Counted from the first letter of the stretch, positions 1 to 10,372 are shown. The stretch: DNA of 39,389 nucleotides from an uncultured Methanobrevibacter sp. (GCF_902769175.1 NZ_CACXNW010000022.1:1-39389); one strand, 5' to 3'. A program made the numbers and translations. Notes: a model not told the origin generated them from the letters alone.

Positions 1-99
1 TTATTTCTATAATAATAGATTGTACTTCATTGTATATAAATTTAAAGGAAAATAAGTTAAGAAAAATGTGGGTGATGGTCCTAATCGTGACACACTCTC
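1..99. repeat. Left copy of 99-bp window-terminal inverted repeat
   Basis: The first 99 bases are the reverse complement of the last 99 bases. The outer 75 bases are identical, and the only differences are at positions 76 and 81. Homology stops sharply at the inner edge, after the motif gagagtgtgtcacga as read on the opposite strand. Reading outward, the repeat contains an AT-rich TATA-like stretch that would drive transcription off the end of the window. It is probably the edge of an insertion sequence or other multicopy element whose body lies outside. No transposase is visible here, so that identity is inferred. Confidence 0.85.
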
Positions 100-118
100 A
101 AAGAAAGAAAAAAAGAAA

Positions 119-145
119 ATAGGAGTTAAATTAACTCCTAAAAAA
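119..145 (-). terminator. Hairpin terminator of the adhesin-like gene
   Basis: An inverted repeat, aggagttaa / ttaactcct at 121-139, lies just past the stop of the adhesin-like gene. On the minus strand it is followed by a pyrimidine/T-rich stretch. Stem plus T-rich tail is consistent with termination of leftward transcription. The call rests only on structure and position. Confidence 0.55.
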
Positions 146-147
146 AT

Positions 148-3100
148 TTAAAATTTTCTAACTGGCAATAAAAATATTGCAAATATGGACAAAACAGCAA
201 ATGCCAATGGATTTCCAGTTTTATTATTTGAAATGTCGATAGGCTTTTTAGACTTTTTATTCATAATTTTATTAGATTTATTTAATTTAGGAACCTTTTT
301 AACACTTTTATTAGAGTCATCACCATTATCATCTAATAAATAATCGAAGTCTGGAATTTCATCATCAGAATAATCCTCGTCAGGATCATCATCACCTTCA
401 TAATTATCCTCATCATCATTTGGTTCCTCTTCATTTGGATCATCATCTGTTTCATCAGTATCATTCTTAATGACAACCTCAAGAATAGTGGAATCAAAAT
501 TATTTGATTCATTTAAATCAAAAGTAGATGTATTTACACTTGCATTGTTCGGAATCAAACCTTCATCCAATGCATTTGTAGAAATGACTAAAAATGCAGA
601 TTCGTTCTTATCCAAATCACCTACTTTCCAAATGAAATCAATGACATTGCCTTCTTCATCAGTGATGTTTTCCACTTCTCCCTTATTTGACTGGGAATAA
701 ATAAATTCCAATCCTTCAGGTAAACTATTGAATACATTAACATCACTAGCATTGTCCGGACCATTGTTAGTAACATTAATTATCCAATTTACAGTATCTC
801 CTGCATTAACAAGGCTATTGTCTGGAGTGATTGTTATTTCCACATCACATACAGGAAGAATATTTAAGCTATCGTTATCCAAGTTATTTTCCTTATTTAA
901 TTCAAAGGTACTTGTTCCAACTTCAGATAAAACGGTTATATTCTCACCAGACTTATTGGCTCTTGTTGAAATAGATAAGGAAACGCTATCACCATTAGCT
1001 AAATCTCCAATAATCCATTCATTATCTTTCTGATTGTATGAATCATCAGAACTGTTTAAAACCATTAAACCTAAGGATTCCAAATCAGACAATGAAACAG
1101 AAACATCTGATGCATCATCAGGACCATCATTGGAAACAACAACAAGCAAATCTACATTATCTCCATTTCTTATTGTTGAAATTGTTCTTTTCATTTGAAT
1201 CGTCTTCATTGGAAGTGATGTTTACTGGGAAATCAATGATGCCTGTCTTATTGGTTAAGACATTTATGACTAATGTTTGATTGTCTCCAACATCCATATC
1301 TCCAATTGTCCAAATTCCAGTTTTCTCATCATATGTGCCTATTGATGCAGAGGAATTCAGATAAATCAATCCTTCTGGAATCAAAACATTCACTTTTGTT
1401 CCTGTTGCATCAATTATTGTCCTTGATAATAATGAGAACCCATTGGCCAAAGCATTCACTTTTGTTCCTGTTGCATTGTTAGGGCCATAATTATCAATTT
1501 TTATTGTATACTTAACTGTCTTGTTAAAATCAATGTTCACCCTGCTGGAACTGATGTTGATAGCCAAATCCACAATTGGAATTATGTCAAACTCATTATT
1601 TTCATCTATTTCCTTATAGTAGTCATCCTCAAAATGCTTTGCTAAAACAATGTAATTGCCTGTTTCCAATGGCAGAGAAGTGAAATCACTCATATTGAAT
1701 TGAATATCACCTAAAATGCCAGTGACGAATGTATTGTTTACAAGAAGATTATCAGAAATATCCCCATAATCATCATAACTGGATGAAGCTAATTTGTTTC
1801 CATCTGTTCCTTGAGGATTTTTAAAGATCAAAACGTTTACCAATTGATTATCCTCAGGGTCATCCTGATAAAGCAAACTGCCATCATTGCTGTTTTGAGC
1901 ACCATTCACCGGATGGATTTCATCTTCTCCAGTGAATTTTGGACCTTTTGAAGACACGTAGCTTACATTATAGAAATATATGTCTTTGGTTGAAGCGGTA
2001 TTATATATTGCATTTGCAATATTATTGCCTCCAATTAAAGTGAAGTTAATGAAAATGTCACTTTCATTAAAATGGCTGAGAGAAGGATCCACATCACTAT
2101 CCAATACATATGATCAAGCTTGGTTCTTATCAAAATCAGTGTTTGATAAGGTCATTTTTATTCCATCTGTATAGATTGCAGACCCATTACGAGCAGTATT
2201 GAAAGTGAAATTAGATGAATCTATAGTGTTATTATCACCTTTAATGTAGATAGCACCACCTAAACCGCTGCCAATATCTGATATGTCGGGAATTGCAGAA
2301 TTGTTTAAGAAGTTTGAACTTATTATATTTGCATTTGAACCTTCAATGTAAACAGCACCGCCTTTCTTTACAGCATCATTGAAGGTGAAATTATTTAAGA
2401 TCAAATTAGAGTTTGAACCGTCAATATAAATTGCAGCTCCAGTTTCCCCTTGATTATTGTTAAAATCACTGTCATAAACATAGGTATTAGGCCCTTTAAT
2501 GTAAACGGAACCATTTGTTACAGAGTGATTAGTGAAATTGGAACTGAATATGTTGGCATCTGATCCAACTACATAAATAGCTGCACCAAAACCAGCAATA
2601 TTGCCATTAAAACTTGAATTTAAAATGGATACATCAGTACCATTGATCAGGACACCAGCACCAATATTGCGAGCATAATTCTTATCAAAGCTTGAATTGA
2701 TAATCAATGCATCATTTCCCATTATATACAATGCACCACCATCGGTATCATCAGCATTGTTTCCATTGAATGTGGAATTTACAATTTTAACATTGTTGCC
2801 CTTAACTTGTATAGCACCACCCATAGGAGCAGTGTTGTTTTCAAAAATGCATGAACTTATATTTACGCTAATATTATTTAAACTGAATCCAGTACTTATT
2901 GCACCTCCATATACTCCTGCACTGTTGTTAATGAAAATACAATCATATAATTCACCATCAGAATGCAATGTTGTAACGCCGCCAACTCCACTGCAGTAGT
3001 TGCTTATGAATGTAGAGTTGAAAACCTTTATTCCAGGACGGAAGCACAATGCACCTCCATGATTTCCTACTGCTTTAGAAATGGCTTTATTATTAATGAA

Positions 3101-3961
3101 TACACAACCGATTACACTGCCTTTACAAATGGATTCTGCAGAGTCACCGATTTGAAGGGCTGCGCCAGTAATTGGACCTGAATAGTCATTTTCAACAGTA
3201 TTGTTTACAAATGTACAGTTTATGACAGTGGAGTTAACCGCTTTTATAGCAACATTTGTATAATTTAAACAAAGGCCATTATAGAAATTGGAATTTTCCA
3301 TCAGGAAATTTGTACAATTTGCATAAACACAAAGATGTGAATTTTCATTTGCAAAGTTATCCTTAAAATCACAATTGCTAATCATACCATTATCATTGGA
3401 AAAGATAACTGCCATTTCATTTGAATTGATAAAGTTACAATTGATTAACTTAACGTTAGCAGCAGTCACCCTTAATATTCTGGATAAATTTTTTGCATCA
3501 AGGGTTGCTTTTATGTCCCCTTGACCTCCTCTAATGGTTACGCTTTTGTTTACATAAATCAAGGTTCCATTACCATAGTAAGTTCTTCCATTTAAGCTAA
3601 TGGTATCTCCAGATTTAGCACTGTTTATGGAATCCTGAATACTGCTGAATGTATTTCCACTAGGATTTAGAGTAGATTTTAGAGAATTCTCATCTGAATC
3701 AATAGAACTTAAACTAGATTTGATTTTATTTTGATTATTTAAATCATCATTTAAGTTAGACAATTCATTCATAGATCCTACACAATCTTCATCCTCAATA
3801 CTTGTTTCAATATTTACGTCATCATTTAAATTTGTAAAAGAAGATTCAGACTGTGAATCGATTGCAGCTAAATTAGTGTCTAAATCAGCTGCATTAACAG
3901 TTGAAAATGTTAAAAATACACAGAGAATCGCACAAATTAAATATATTAATTTTAATTTCAA
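148..3961 (-). pseudogene. Adhesin-like surface protein, beta-helix plus DUF11 repeats, disrupted
   Basis: The three consecutive reading blocks make sense only as one gene of about 1,270 codons. It starts with TTG at 3961 after a GAGGTG ribosome binding site and encodes a signal peptide ending near VNA-A. Next comes a parallel beta-helix of polymorphic-membrane-protein type, with many GGAIY/GAAIY turns and NSSF/NSTF strands (3600-2120). An IPIVDLAI segment leads into DUF11 repeats (motif NxGPxxAxxVxV), a very acidic linker and a C-terminal hydrophobic anchor ending in basic residues. An in-frame TGA at 2114-2116 separates helix from DUF11, although the frame continues unchanged beyond it. Near 1170-1190 the frame shifts, and about 20 residues of the expected inter-repeat linker are absent. 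A 24-bp direct repeat (1387-1410, 1453-1476) marks a 22-residue insertion inside one DUF11 unit. Family role: cell-surface adhesion in gut methanogens. Without readthrough only the secreted beta-helix portion would be made. Confidence 0.85.
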
Positions 3962-3998
3962 TGTATTAACACCTCATTTAATTTAAAGAAAAAAAGGA

Positions 3999-4014
3999 CT
4001 GGAATATATTTTGG
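3999..4014 (-). promoter_or_regulatory. Probable TATA box for the adhesin-like gene
   Basis: On the minus strand the stretch reads ccaaaatatattcc, an archaeal TATA-like element about 45 bases upstream of the TTG start at 3961. It leaves room for a short leader that includes the GAGGTG ribosome binding site. Identified by sequence and position only. Confidence 0.4.
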
Positions 4015-4371
4015 TAAGTTATTGAAATTTTTCAAATCATTATCCATTTTTTTTACAAAACCAAAAGAAAAATGATTGATAAATTTTATTAAAAATTTAT
4101 TTTAACCAAGGAATCCAGTCAAGTTTTTTCTTCAAATATTAGGTAGTAACTAATCATTTATAAATTAAACGGTTTTTAATGCTTTAAAATTAAAATTAAA
4201 TAATAATAATGCTTTAAAATTATTACAATTAATTAATATAATCTTAATTTAGCAAATAGATAAAATTTTTCATTTAAAATAAAATTTAATAATTTTAATC
4301 AATTTTTTATATTGAATTAAAATAAAAAAAATAAGTGAAAAATTTAGTGAAAATAAAAAAATTAACTAACT

Positions 4372-4464
4372 AAGAATCATAAAATCAAGGAGAAAAAAAT
4401 AACCAATAAAGAATCAAAAAATCAAGTAGAAAAAAATAGCTAAAAAAGAATCAAAAAGTCAAAT
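4372..4464. repeat. 37/38-bp tandem repeat, 2.5 copies, in the 571-bp adhesin intergenic region
   Basis: The start motif aagaatca recurs at 4372, 4409 and 4447, each time followed by an a-rich stretch and a degenerate agaaaaaaat element. The flanking gene-free interval 3962-4532 is extremely AT-rich. Apart from this repeat, the adhesin promoter at its left end and the terminator at 4507-4527, nothing gene-like was seen in it. Confidence 0.7.
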
Positions 4465-4506
4465 AATTCAAATAACATAAAACATTTAATTAAAAAAAGA
4501 AAAGTG

Positions 4507-4527
4507 TTTTGAGTTTTTAACTCAAAA
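4507..4527 (-). terminator. Hairpin terminator of first Ig-like surface protein gene
   Basis: A perfect 9-bp stem, ttttgagtt / aactcaaaa with a TTT loop, lies just beyond the stop codon of the 4533 gene. Leftward transcription runs from it into T-rich sequence (t-run opposite the a-run at 4490-4500). The same stem follows the neighbouring paralog at 6104-6126. Confidence 0.65.
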
Positions 4528-4532
4528 CCAAA

Positions 4533-6058
4533 TTATTTAATAATCAAATGGGATTTTTTGCTAATAGCATTATAAGTATTGTCCCCTGCAAATTTAGCAT
4601 AGAAAGTGTATTTGCCCTTTTTAGTGATTTTCACAATAACAGTGGCTATTCTTTTGCTATTTGTTTTTGCGGTATAGGTTTTGCCATTGACTTTAAAGCT
4701 AATCTTTTTACCTGCAATAGCTTTTCCTTTTGCTGTTAAGAATTTAGCAATAAGCTTTTTAGTTTTAGTTTTTGCAGCATATGTTTTTTTAGCAGTGGTA
4801 AGTTTAGCATTTTGCTTTTTAACAATCACTTTAACTAGTTTGATTGCTCCAGAGTAAGAATTATCACCTAAGAAACATATTGTACAAGGGATAGTTCCTG
4901 CTTTTGAAGAATAAATGAATAATTTAGCAACACCATTAGCATTGGTTTTTACATTGCGGATTACACCATTAAGGCTAATTTGAACTACTTTATTAGATAA
5001 AACTTTACCTAAAGCATCCTTTAAGGTCACAGTTATATTTTTGCCTATTTTTCCATCGATTTTAGCATCAACAGCAGTGATAGTGATGTCTTTAGCATCT
5101 AAAACAACTTCAACAACAGGATATAGGATCTTATAATCAAAAGTAAAACCTGTTTCATTTTGAATCATTATTAAATTATACTTAACTGCACCTACTTCAC
5201 CAGCAATATTGAAATCAAAATTCTTAGGTTCAGCACTACTGGAACTTCCAGTGCCATTAAACATATTCATATATTGGGATATGTTTAAATTGGACATATT
5301 AACCATATTTATCATATCTGCAAAATTAAACTGGCTGCTTCCTTGTGTAGTGAAAGTTAAATTCTTTAAAAATTCCCCATCCACATAAACAGATATGACT
5401 TTACCTGTTACTGCAGGATTGTTTTGACTAGGGGATACAATGCTATAATCAAAATTAAAGTCAGTTGCATTGGAAATAATAGCTAAATCATATTTGATTG
5501 CCCCTACTTCACCATCTATCTTAAAATCAAAAGTCTTTTCTGATTGATCGGTAAAGGTGAAATTATTGAACATGGAAAACATTTCTGCGAAATTTCCAAA
5601 TGTAGACATATCCACTTCAGAGAGTTTAAGCATTTCCATTATTTCTGCAAAACTATACCCATTTTCACCACGAGTAAAATTAAAGGAATTTACAAACTGA
5701 CCATCTACATAAACATCGATTTGACTTTGTTCACTCTCAGCAAGAACCGGTTTCTCATTTTCATTGTCGGCTAATGGATCCACAATGGAATCGCCACTTG
5801 CTTCAGGATTTTCAACACTTAAAGCCTCTTCCTCAACAGATTCAACTGCATCAGTATCTTCAGCACTTAAAACCCCCTCATAATCATTTGTCAATAAATC
5901 ATCTGTGTCTTGATTTAAATCAGTTTCAATAGTTTGAACGTTTTCCATTTCAGACATTTCCATTAGATTGCCAGCTTCATCTGATGCACTTGCAGCACCA
6001 ATAACAAGCAATGAGATGAAAACCATTGTATGATTAAAAGAACTTGTTTAAAATTCAT
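4533..6058 (-). CDS. Secreted Met-rich, Ig-like adhesin-like protein; frameshift within signal peptide
   Basis: The original start is probably ATG at 6058, after a GGGGT ribosome binding site, reading MNFKQVLLII. The frame then breaks, and MVFISLLVIGAASA resumes from the ATG at 6026. The paralog upstream has exactly 11 codons where this gene has 32 nt, so one base appears to be lost. The mature protein has an acidic N-terminus and then two copies of a domain of about 100 residues. Each copy begins YVDGxF, has a Met-rich helix and ends GEVGAxKY...FDYxI. Two Ig-like (Big-type) domains follow, with motifs VNGKTYTAKTN and KKGKYTFYAKFAGDNTY. There is no C-terminal membrane anchor. Translation from 6026 would keep the hydrophobic core of the signal peptide but lose its basic N-terminus, so export is uncertain. 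Adhesion or wall binding is inferred from the family. Confidence 0.8.
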
Positions 6059-6103
6059 TGTAGTTTACCCCATAAAAAAGTTAAATAAAAAAAAGTTAAA
6101 AGA

Positions 6104-6126
6104 GTTTTGAGTTTAAAACTCAAAAC
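6104..6126 (-). terminator. Hairpin terminator of second Ig-like surface protein gene
   Basis: A 10-bp stem, gttttgagtt / aactcaaaac, lies immediately after the stop of the 6131 gene. It is nearly identical to the hairpin after the downstream paralog, which suggests the tandem gene duplication included the 3' untranslated region. Confidence 0.65.
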
Positions 6127-6130
6127 CAAT

Positions 6131-7792
6131 TTATTTTATTACAATAGAAGATTTTGCGCTTACAGCAGCGTATGTGCTGTCACCAGCATATTTTACAGTA
6201 AAGTTATAGGTTCCTTTTTTGGTTAAGCTTACATTAACGCTTGCAACACCTTTAGCATTGGTTTTAGCTTTGTAGGTTTTGCCATTTACAGTGAAAGTTA
6301 CCCATTTGTCTGCAATAGCATTTCCTTTTGCTGTTTTAAATATAGCTTTAATGGTTTTTGTTTTAGCAGCTGCTTTGTAGCTTACCTTTTGAGTGGTGAG
6401 TTTAGGAGTTTGTGCTTTAACAGTGATTTTAGCAACTCCAAATGAAGCGTTATATGCATCATCACCTAAGAAACAGATTGCAAAGGTGTAAGCACCAGCA
6501 TAACCTAAGTTGATTTGCAATTTTACGTAACCTTTATCATCAGTAGTCAAATCGTATACTTTACCATTAAATCCGATTTGGACAGATTTGTTAATTAAAG
6601 GATTACCATTTCCATCCTTTACAAGAACAACAAAGTCTTTACCAATTTTGCCGTCAATCTTTTCATTTACAGTTACTGTGGTCATGTCCTGATATTCAAG
6701 AGTTGTAGCTAATCCTATTGATATTTGCCTTATCTCCAACAACAACATTGAGTTTAGCTGTATCATTGACAACAGCTTCATAATTTCTGCTGGATAATGC
6801 TTTTACAGTGATATTGTAAACGCCAACATCAAATACATATGCAAAGCTATTTGGTGCAGCGCCCATACCAAACATTGACATCATACTAGACATGTCAAAA
6901 CTGCCATTGGTATCGTTGCCGGAACCATTACCACCCATACCAGGGAATCCAGTACCATTACCACCCATACCAGGGAATCCAGTACCATTACCACCCATAC
7001 CATGGAATCCAGTACCATAACCTCCGAACATGCTCGCCCAGTCAAATCCACCGGTACCATTGCTGCTGTTTCCAGAACCTGCAAACATAGCCATCATTTG
7101 TGACATATCGAAAGCTGCTACAGATCCTGTAACCTTTTCAATATATTTGCTGAAACTGTTGTTTCCCATATTAATGGTTATAACGATATCAGCTGTGACA
7201 TTATTGCCGTTGCCATCGGTTATGTTAAATGGTATTGTTATGACTTACCGCTTTTGACAGTTACATCATCAACGCTTACCACTGGAGTGACTTTTGTAAT
7301 CTTTAGAACAGTTATTTCGCTGAATACATTGTTGATTACTGCTCCAATATTATAATTACCTACATCTAAGCTTTTGCCAGGAATAGTATAAGTGGCTTTT
7401 CCCTCACTGTCAAGGGTCTTGTTTTCCACATTTAAACCATCCATATAAATATTTACGAGACTGCCTTCAGGGAATTGTTCCTTATCAGAAACGCTTATTT
7501 CAATGTTTGCATCTTCACCATAAGGAGTGTCTTGAGCATTTATTGAAATTGGATTTTCATTGGTTATTTCCCCATCATCTACGTCATCGCCATCTCCACT
7601 TTCTCCATCAGCGAGAACATTCTCACTAACAGAATCAACATCACTGCCAATTGTTTCTACTTCATCAACATTTGACATTTCCAAAATCTCAAGGTTTGCA
7701 GAATCATCACTATCTGCAGCACTTGCTGCACCAATAACAAGCAATGAAATGAAAACCATTATAAAAATTAATAATATTTTCTTAACATTCAA
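6131..7792 (-). pseudogene. Secreted Met/Gly-rich, Ig-like adhesin-like protein with two frameshifts
   Basis: The likely start is TTG at 7792, five bases after a GGGGTGA ribosome binding site. The signal peptide is LNVKKILLIFIMVFISLLVI...AASA, almost the same as that of the 4533 paralog. An acidic stretch and an Ig-like domain come next. The frame breaks near 7236: GKS reaches TAA, and restoring one base gives VTIPFNITDGNGNN. The middle is Met/Gly-rich, with FDMSQMMAMF, three 10-residue GMGGNGTGFP-type repeats and FDMSSMMSMFGMG. A second frameshift near 6720-6735, at GDKANI, leads into two C-terminal Ig-like domains (VNGKTYKAKTNAKG, KKGTYNFTVKYAGDSTY). The full length would be about 550 residues. 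It is a tandem paralog of the downstream gene. Pseudogene is the plain reading; sequencing error at two sites is the alternative. Confidence 0.8.
6931..7020 (-). repeat. In-frame 30-bp coding tandem repeat, 3 copies
   Basis: Units start at 6931, 6961 and 6991. The first two are identical, and the third differs at two positions. Each encodes the ten residues GMGGNGTGFP in the Met/Gly-rich part of the surface protein. Its length is a multiple of three, so copy-number change would not alter the frame. Confidence 0.9.
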
Positions 7793-7922
7793 GTTCTTCA
7801 CCCCATTATACAGATTTATTCTAAATTTAAACAAATCTGAATAATCTTTAAAAAAAATGAATAATCTATTAATATATAGACATATAATAATTTTTAAAAA
7901 AAACAGTATATAAATGTAATCT

Positions 7923-8010
7923 TAATAAATAAAGAGTCAATAATTTAATAATAAATAAAGAGTTAATAGATTAATAATTAACAAATTAATAGTTAATAGA
8001 TTAATAATTA
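7923..8010. repeat. Short AT-rich direct repeats upstream of the surface-protein pair
   Basis: The 20-mer agttaatagattaataatta occurs at 7961-7980 and 7991-8010 (period 30). A related aataaataaagagt motif occurs twice just before it. These lie in the 653-bp gene-free interval 7793-8445, which also holds the presumed promoter of the surface-protein gene (TATA-like tctatatatt on the minus strand at 7871-7880). Confidence 0.55.
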
Positions 8011-8130
8011 TAAATTAATAATTTATAGATTTATCTAAATTAGCAGCAATAAGTAAAATTTTTAACAATCCAATAAAAATAATAAATAAAAAAAACTTTA
8101 TTTTTCCATATCAAAATAAAAAAAAAAAAA

Positions 8131-8218
8131 GAAAATGAAAAAGACATAAACTAATCTTCTATTAAAAAAAAAAGAAATTGAAAAAGACATAAACTAATCT
8201 TCTATTAAAAAAAAAGAA
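8131..8218. repeat. 43-bp tandem duplication
   Basis: Two copies start at 8131 (gaaaatgaaaaag...) and 8174 (gaaattgaaaaag...). Each contains the core aaaaagacataaact and ends in an A-run. The same 15-base core occurs four times in the repeat array near 35636-35790, on the same strand. The rest of the 7793-8445 interval shows no coding potential. Confidence 0.8.
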
Positions 8219-8445
8219 CTTATTCATAGATTCCATGACATAACCTAAAGTCACATTATAATTAAAATGCTATTTTTCCTATAATTCACCAATGAAAATT
8301 AAATTTCAATTCTAATTTTTGTAAATAATATAAAAAATATGATTAACATTAAAAAAAAAAGTGTTGATTAAGAAAATATAATAAGGTGAACCTGTTCCTT
8401 TCGCATTATCTCAATCATTGCTAAAAAAGTATAAAAAAAGAAATA

Positions 8446-9672
8446 TTAATAAGGAGAACCCTTATCCTTAATATTATCTCTAATCTGCTTATGTTGATCT
8501 ATAGAGAGACCTTCTTTTTGAGCTTGTTTTCTTAAATTCTCTATGATTTCATAGGTAGGAGTTAAAACTGGACAGTTTTCAGTACACATACCACATAAAG
8601 TGCACATATACAATCCAGAATCTACACTGGTTTTATCCCCTTGAAGGTATTTGCTCATAGCCACACCATGGCCACCTAAATAACTGTGATATCCAAATTC
8701 GTTTCCCATTATACTATAAACAGAACAGCTTACAACACAATTTCCACAGCCAATGCACCATAAGCATTCTTTGATAGCTTCGCTTCTTCCATTGTCAAGT
8801 AAGATAACAGCTACTTTCTCTGCCCCATACATGTTTTTAAGAAGCTTTTTCTCAATGTCTGCAGTTTTGGAAGGTCCTGCTACAATATTTATGTAGGAAG
8901 ACACAAGTTTTCCAATGGCAAATGCAGTTTCCAATTTGGCAACAGAAACTGAATCTTCCATAGTTGGCACCAACTTATCAATTCCGGCAACAACAATATG
9001 CAACTTCTTATTTTGCACAAGACTGATGTTCCCTTCGTTATGGACAGTTAAAAATGCACCGTCTTCAGCAGCAATGGAATTAGAGCCACTGATACCTATA
9101 AATGATTTTTCAAGAAGGCTTAATACATCTGCTCTAACCGCTTCCATAATTTCTCTAGGGACTTCCGGCAATTGCAAGCCCATTGATTCATTAACTATAT
9201 TTGCTATATCATGAACAGTTAAATGGGATGCAGGGCCTGTTGGATGAACCGGACTGTTATCTGTTTTTTTCAATTGCAAAATACGATCTCCCAAATCAGT
9301 TTCAACAATTGTCATTCCATTTTCCTCTAAAAATGGGGTTGCATCTATCTCCCGTAAGGTATTGGATTTTGATTTGGCAATGTAAACCTCATTTTCATTT
9401 AGATTGCTTGACCTTATTTCCTCATTAATCAGTTCCAGCAAGATTTCCTTTGCTTCATCTCCATCCTTTGCAATAAAGCAATCAATATCATTTTCCTTAA
9501 AGCTTTCTTGAGCAATAGCTATTAATTCCTCATTCCTATCTATTGCATCCTTTCTAATATCAATCACTCTTTTTTGAAGAGCTTTAATTTTAGGAGATTT
9601 AGTGAGAGGTTCGATTCTTTCATTTAATCCTTTGAAGACATGCCTCATTGCCTCTTTTTCATTTTCATTCAT
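8446..9672 (-). CDS. LutB-like LUD-domain iron-sulfur protein
   Basis: A 408-residue cytosolic protein. Its N-terminal two-thirds is an LUD (formerly DUF162) domain, with SNSIAAEDGAFLTVHNEGN as the conserved loop. The C-terminus carries two ferredoxin-type motifs, CIGCGNCVVSC and CTLCGMCTENCP, for [4Fe-4S] clusters. This is the architecture of LutB, a subunit of an iron-sulfur L-lactate oxidising complex in bacteria, and of related archaeal proteins of unknown substrate. The start follows a strong GGAGGAG ribosome binding site. Its ATG overlaps the TGA of the upstream LutA-like gene (ATGA), so the two were translationally coupled. No LutC-like gene is nearby. The family call is good; the lactate substrate is not established for methanogens. 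Confidence 0.85.
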   Translation of the reverse strand: MNENEKEAMRHVFKGLNERIEPLTKSPKIKALQKRVIDIRKDAIDRNEELIAIAQESFKENDIDCFIAKDGDEAKEILLELINEEIRSSNLNENEVYIAKSKSNTLREIDATPFLEENGMTIVETDLGDRILQLKKTDNSPVHPTGPASHLTVHDIANIVNESMGLQLPEVPREIMEAVRADVLSLLEKSFIGISGSNSIAAEDGAFLTVHNEGNISLVQNKKLHIVVAGIDKLVPTMEDSVSVAKLETAFAIGKLVSSYINIVAGPSKTADIEKKLLKNMYGAEKVAVILLDNGRSEAIKECLWCIGCGNCVVSCSVYSIMGNEFGYHSYLGGHGVAMSKYLQGDKTSVDSGLYMCTLCGMCTENCPVLTPTYEIIENLRKQAQKEGLSIDQHKQIRDNIKDKGSPY

Positions 9673-10372
9673 TGAAGCTCCTCCTTATCAGAGTCGAGAT
9701 ATCCTAAAACAAATTCAGACAAGTCCAATACATCTAAATTATCTGAATTCTGACTTAAATTTAATTTGCAAAATGGACATGCAGTCACTAATAAATCTGC
9801 ATCAGTTTCTTCTGCTTCTTTGATTCTTAAGTCAGCAATGGAATTGGACAAATCACAATATGCAGACTTTACTCCACCACCAGAACCGCAGCATCTTGCC
9901 TTTTCCTTTATGTTATCCATTTCAACTAAACTGGAAAGGGATTGAATGACATTACGTGGAGCCTCATATTCTCCAGCATGTCTTCCTAAATGGCAAGGGT
10001 CATGATAAGTTACCTTCTTATTGCTATTTCCTTTAAGATTTATCTTATCTTCCTTAATCAATTGCTCCAATAATTGGGAAATATGAATCACATTTAAATC
10101 AACATCAAGATGTTTTTTATAATCTTCCTTTAATGTCTTATAGCATCCTGAACATGAAGTGAGAATGGTTTTCCTTCAAAATCATTTAAATTTCTATTCA
10201 TTTGATCTTTTGCATCATCTAAAAAACCAGTTCTAAGCAGTACAGATCCACAGCATTCCTCATCATCTAAAGTTTCATAATTGATTTTTGCTGCCTTTAG
10301 AATCCTTTCAGTAGCCTTGCTGATTGAATTCAATTTTTCACGAGCAGTACATCCTTTAAAATATAATAACAG
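9669..10372 (-). pseudogene. LutA/HdrB-like CCG-domain iron-sulfur protein, frameshifted
   Basis: The two reading blocks join into one full-length protein of about 235 residues with two cysteine-rich CCG domains: GCTAR...ECCGS...SCSGCY, and CHLGRH...RCCGSGGG...CPFCK. Such domains bind a noncubane [4Fe-4S] cluster in HdrB and LutA relatives. Near 10160 the first frame runs from EGK into a stop at 10130. Adding one A to a four-A run restores KTILTSCSGCYKTL and the second domain. The N-terminus is also odd: the conserved YFKGCTAREKL begins just after CTG (10372) with an in-frame TAA at 10376-10378 and no ATG. TTG at 10333 would lose the first cysteine. It is coupled to the LutB-like gene. It is either a decayed gene or a homopolymer error plus a rare start codon. 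Confidence 0.8.

Noticed and set aside
470..1280. Plus-strand open frames opposite the adhesin gene
   Set aside because: They are antisense shadows of the DUF11 coding frame, without ribosome binding sites or family resemblance.
2114..2116. In-frame TGA as a selenocysteine codon
   Set aside because: The protein is a structural adhesin with no expected redox residue there, Methanobrevibacter is not known for selenoprotein synthesis, and no SECIS-like structure was evident.
4372..4464. Regularly spaced short repeats resembling a CRISPR array
   Set aside because: The units are 37-38 bp with no unique spacers between them, degenerate and AT-only, with no cas genes nearby. They are simple tandem repeats.
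6881..7084. Alternative minus frame rich in WVVMVLDSL repeats
   Set aside because: It is an out-of-frame reading of the 30-bp GMGGNGTGFP coding repeat, so its regularity is only a by-product.
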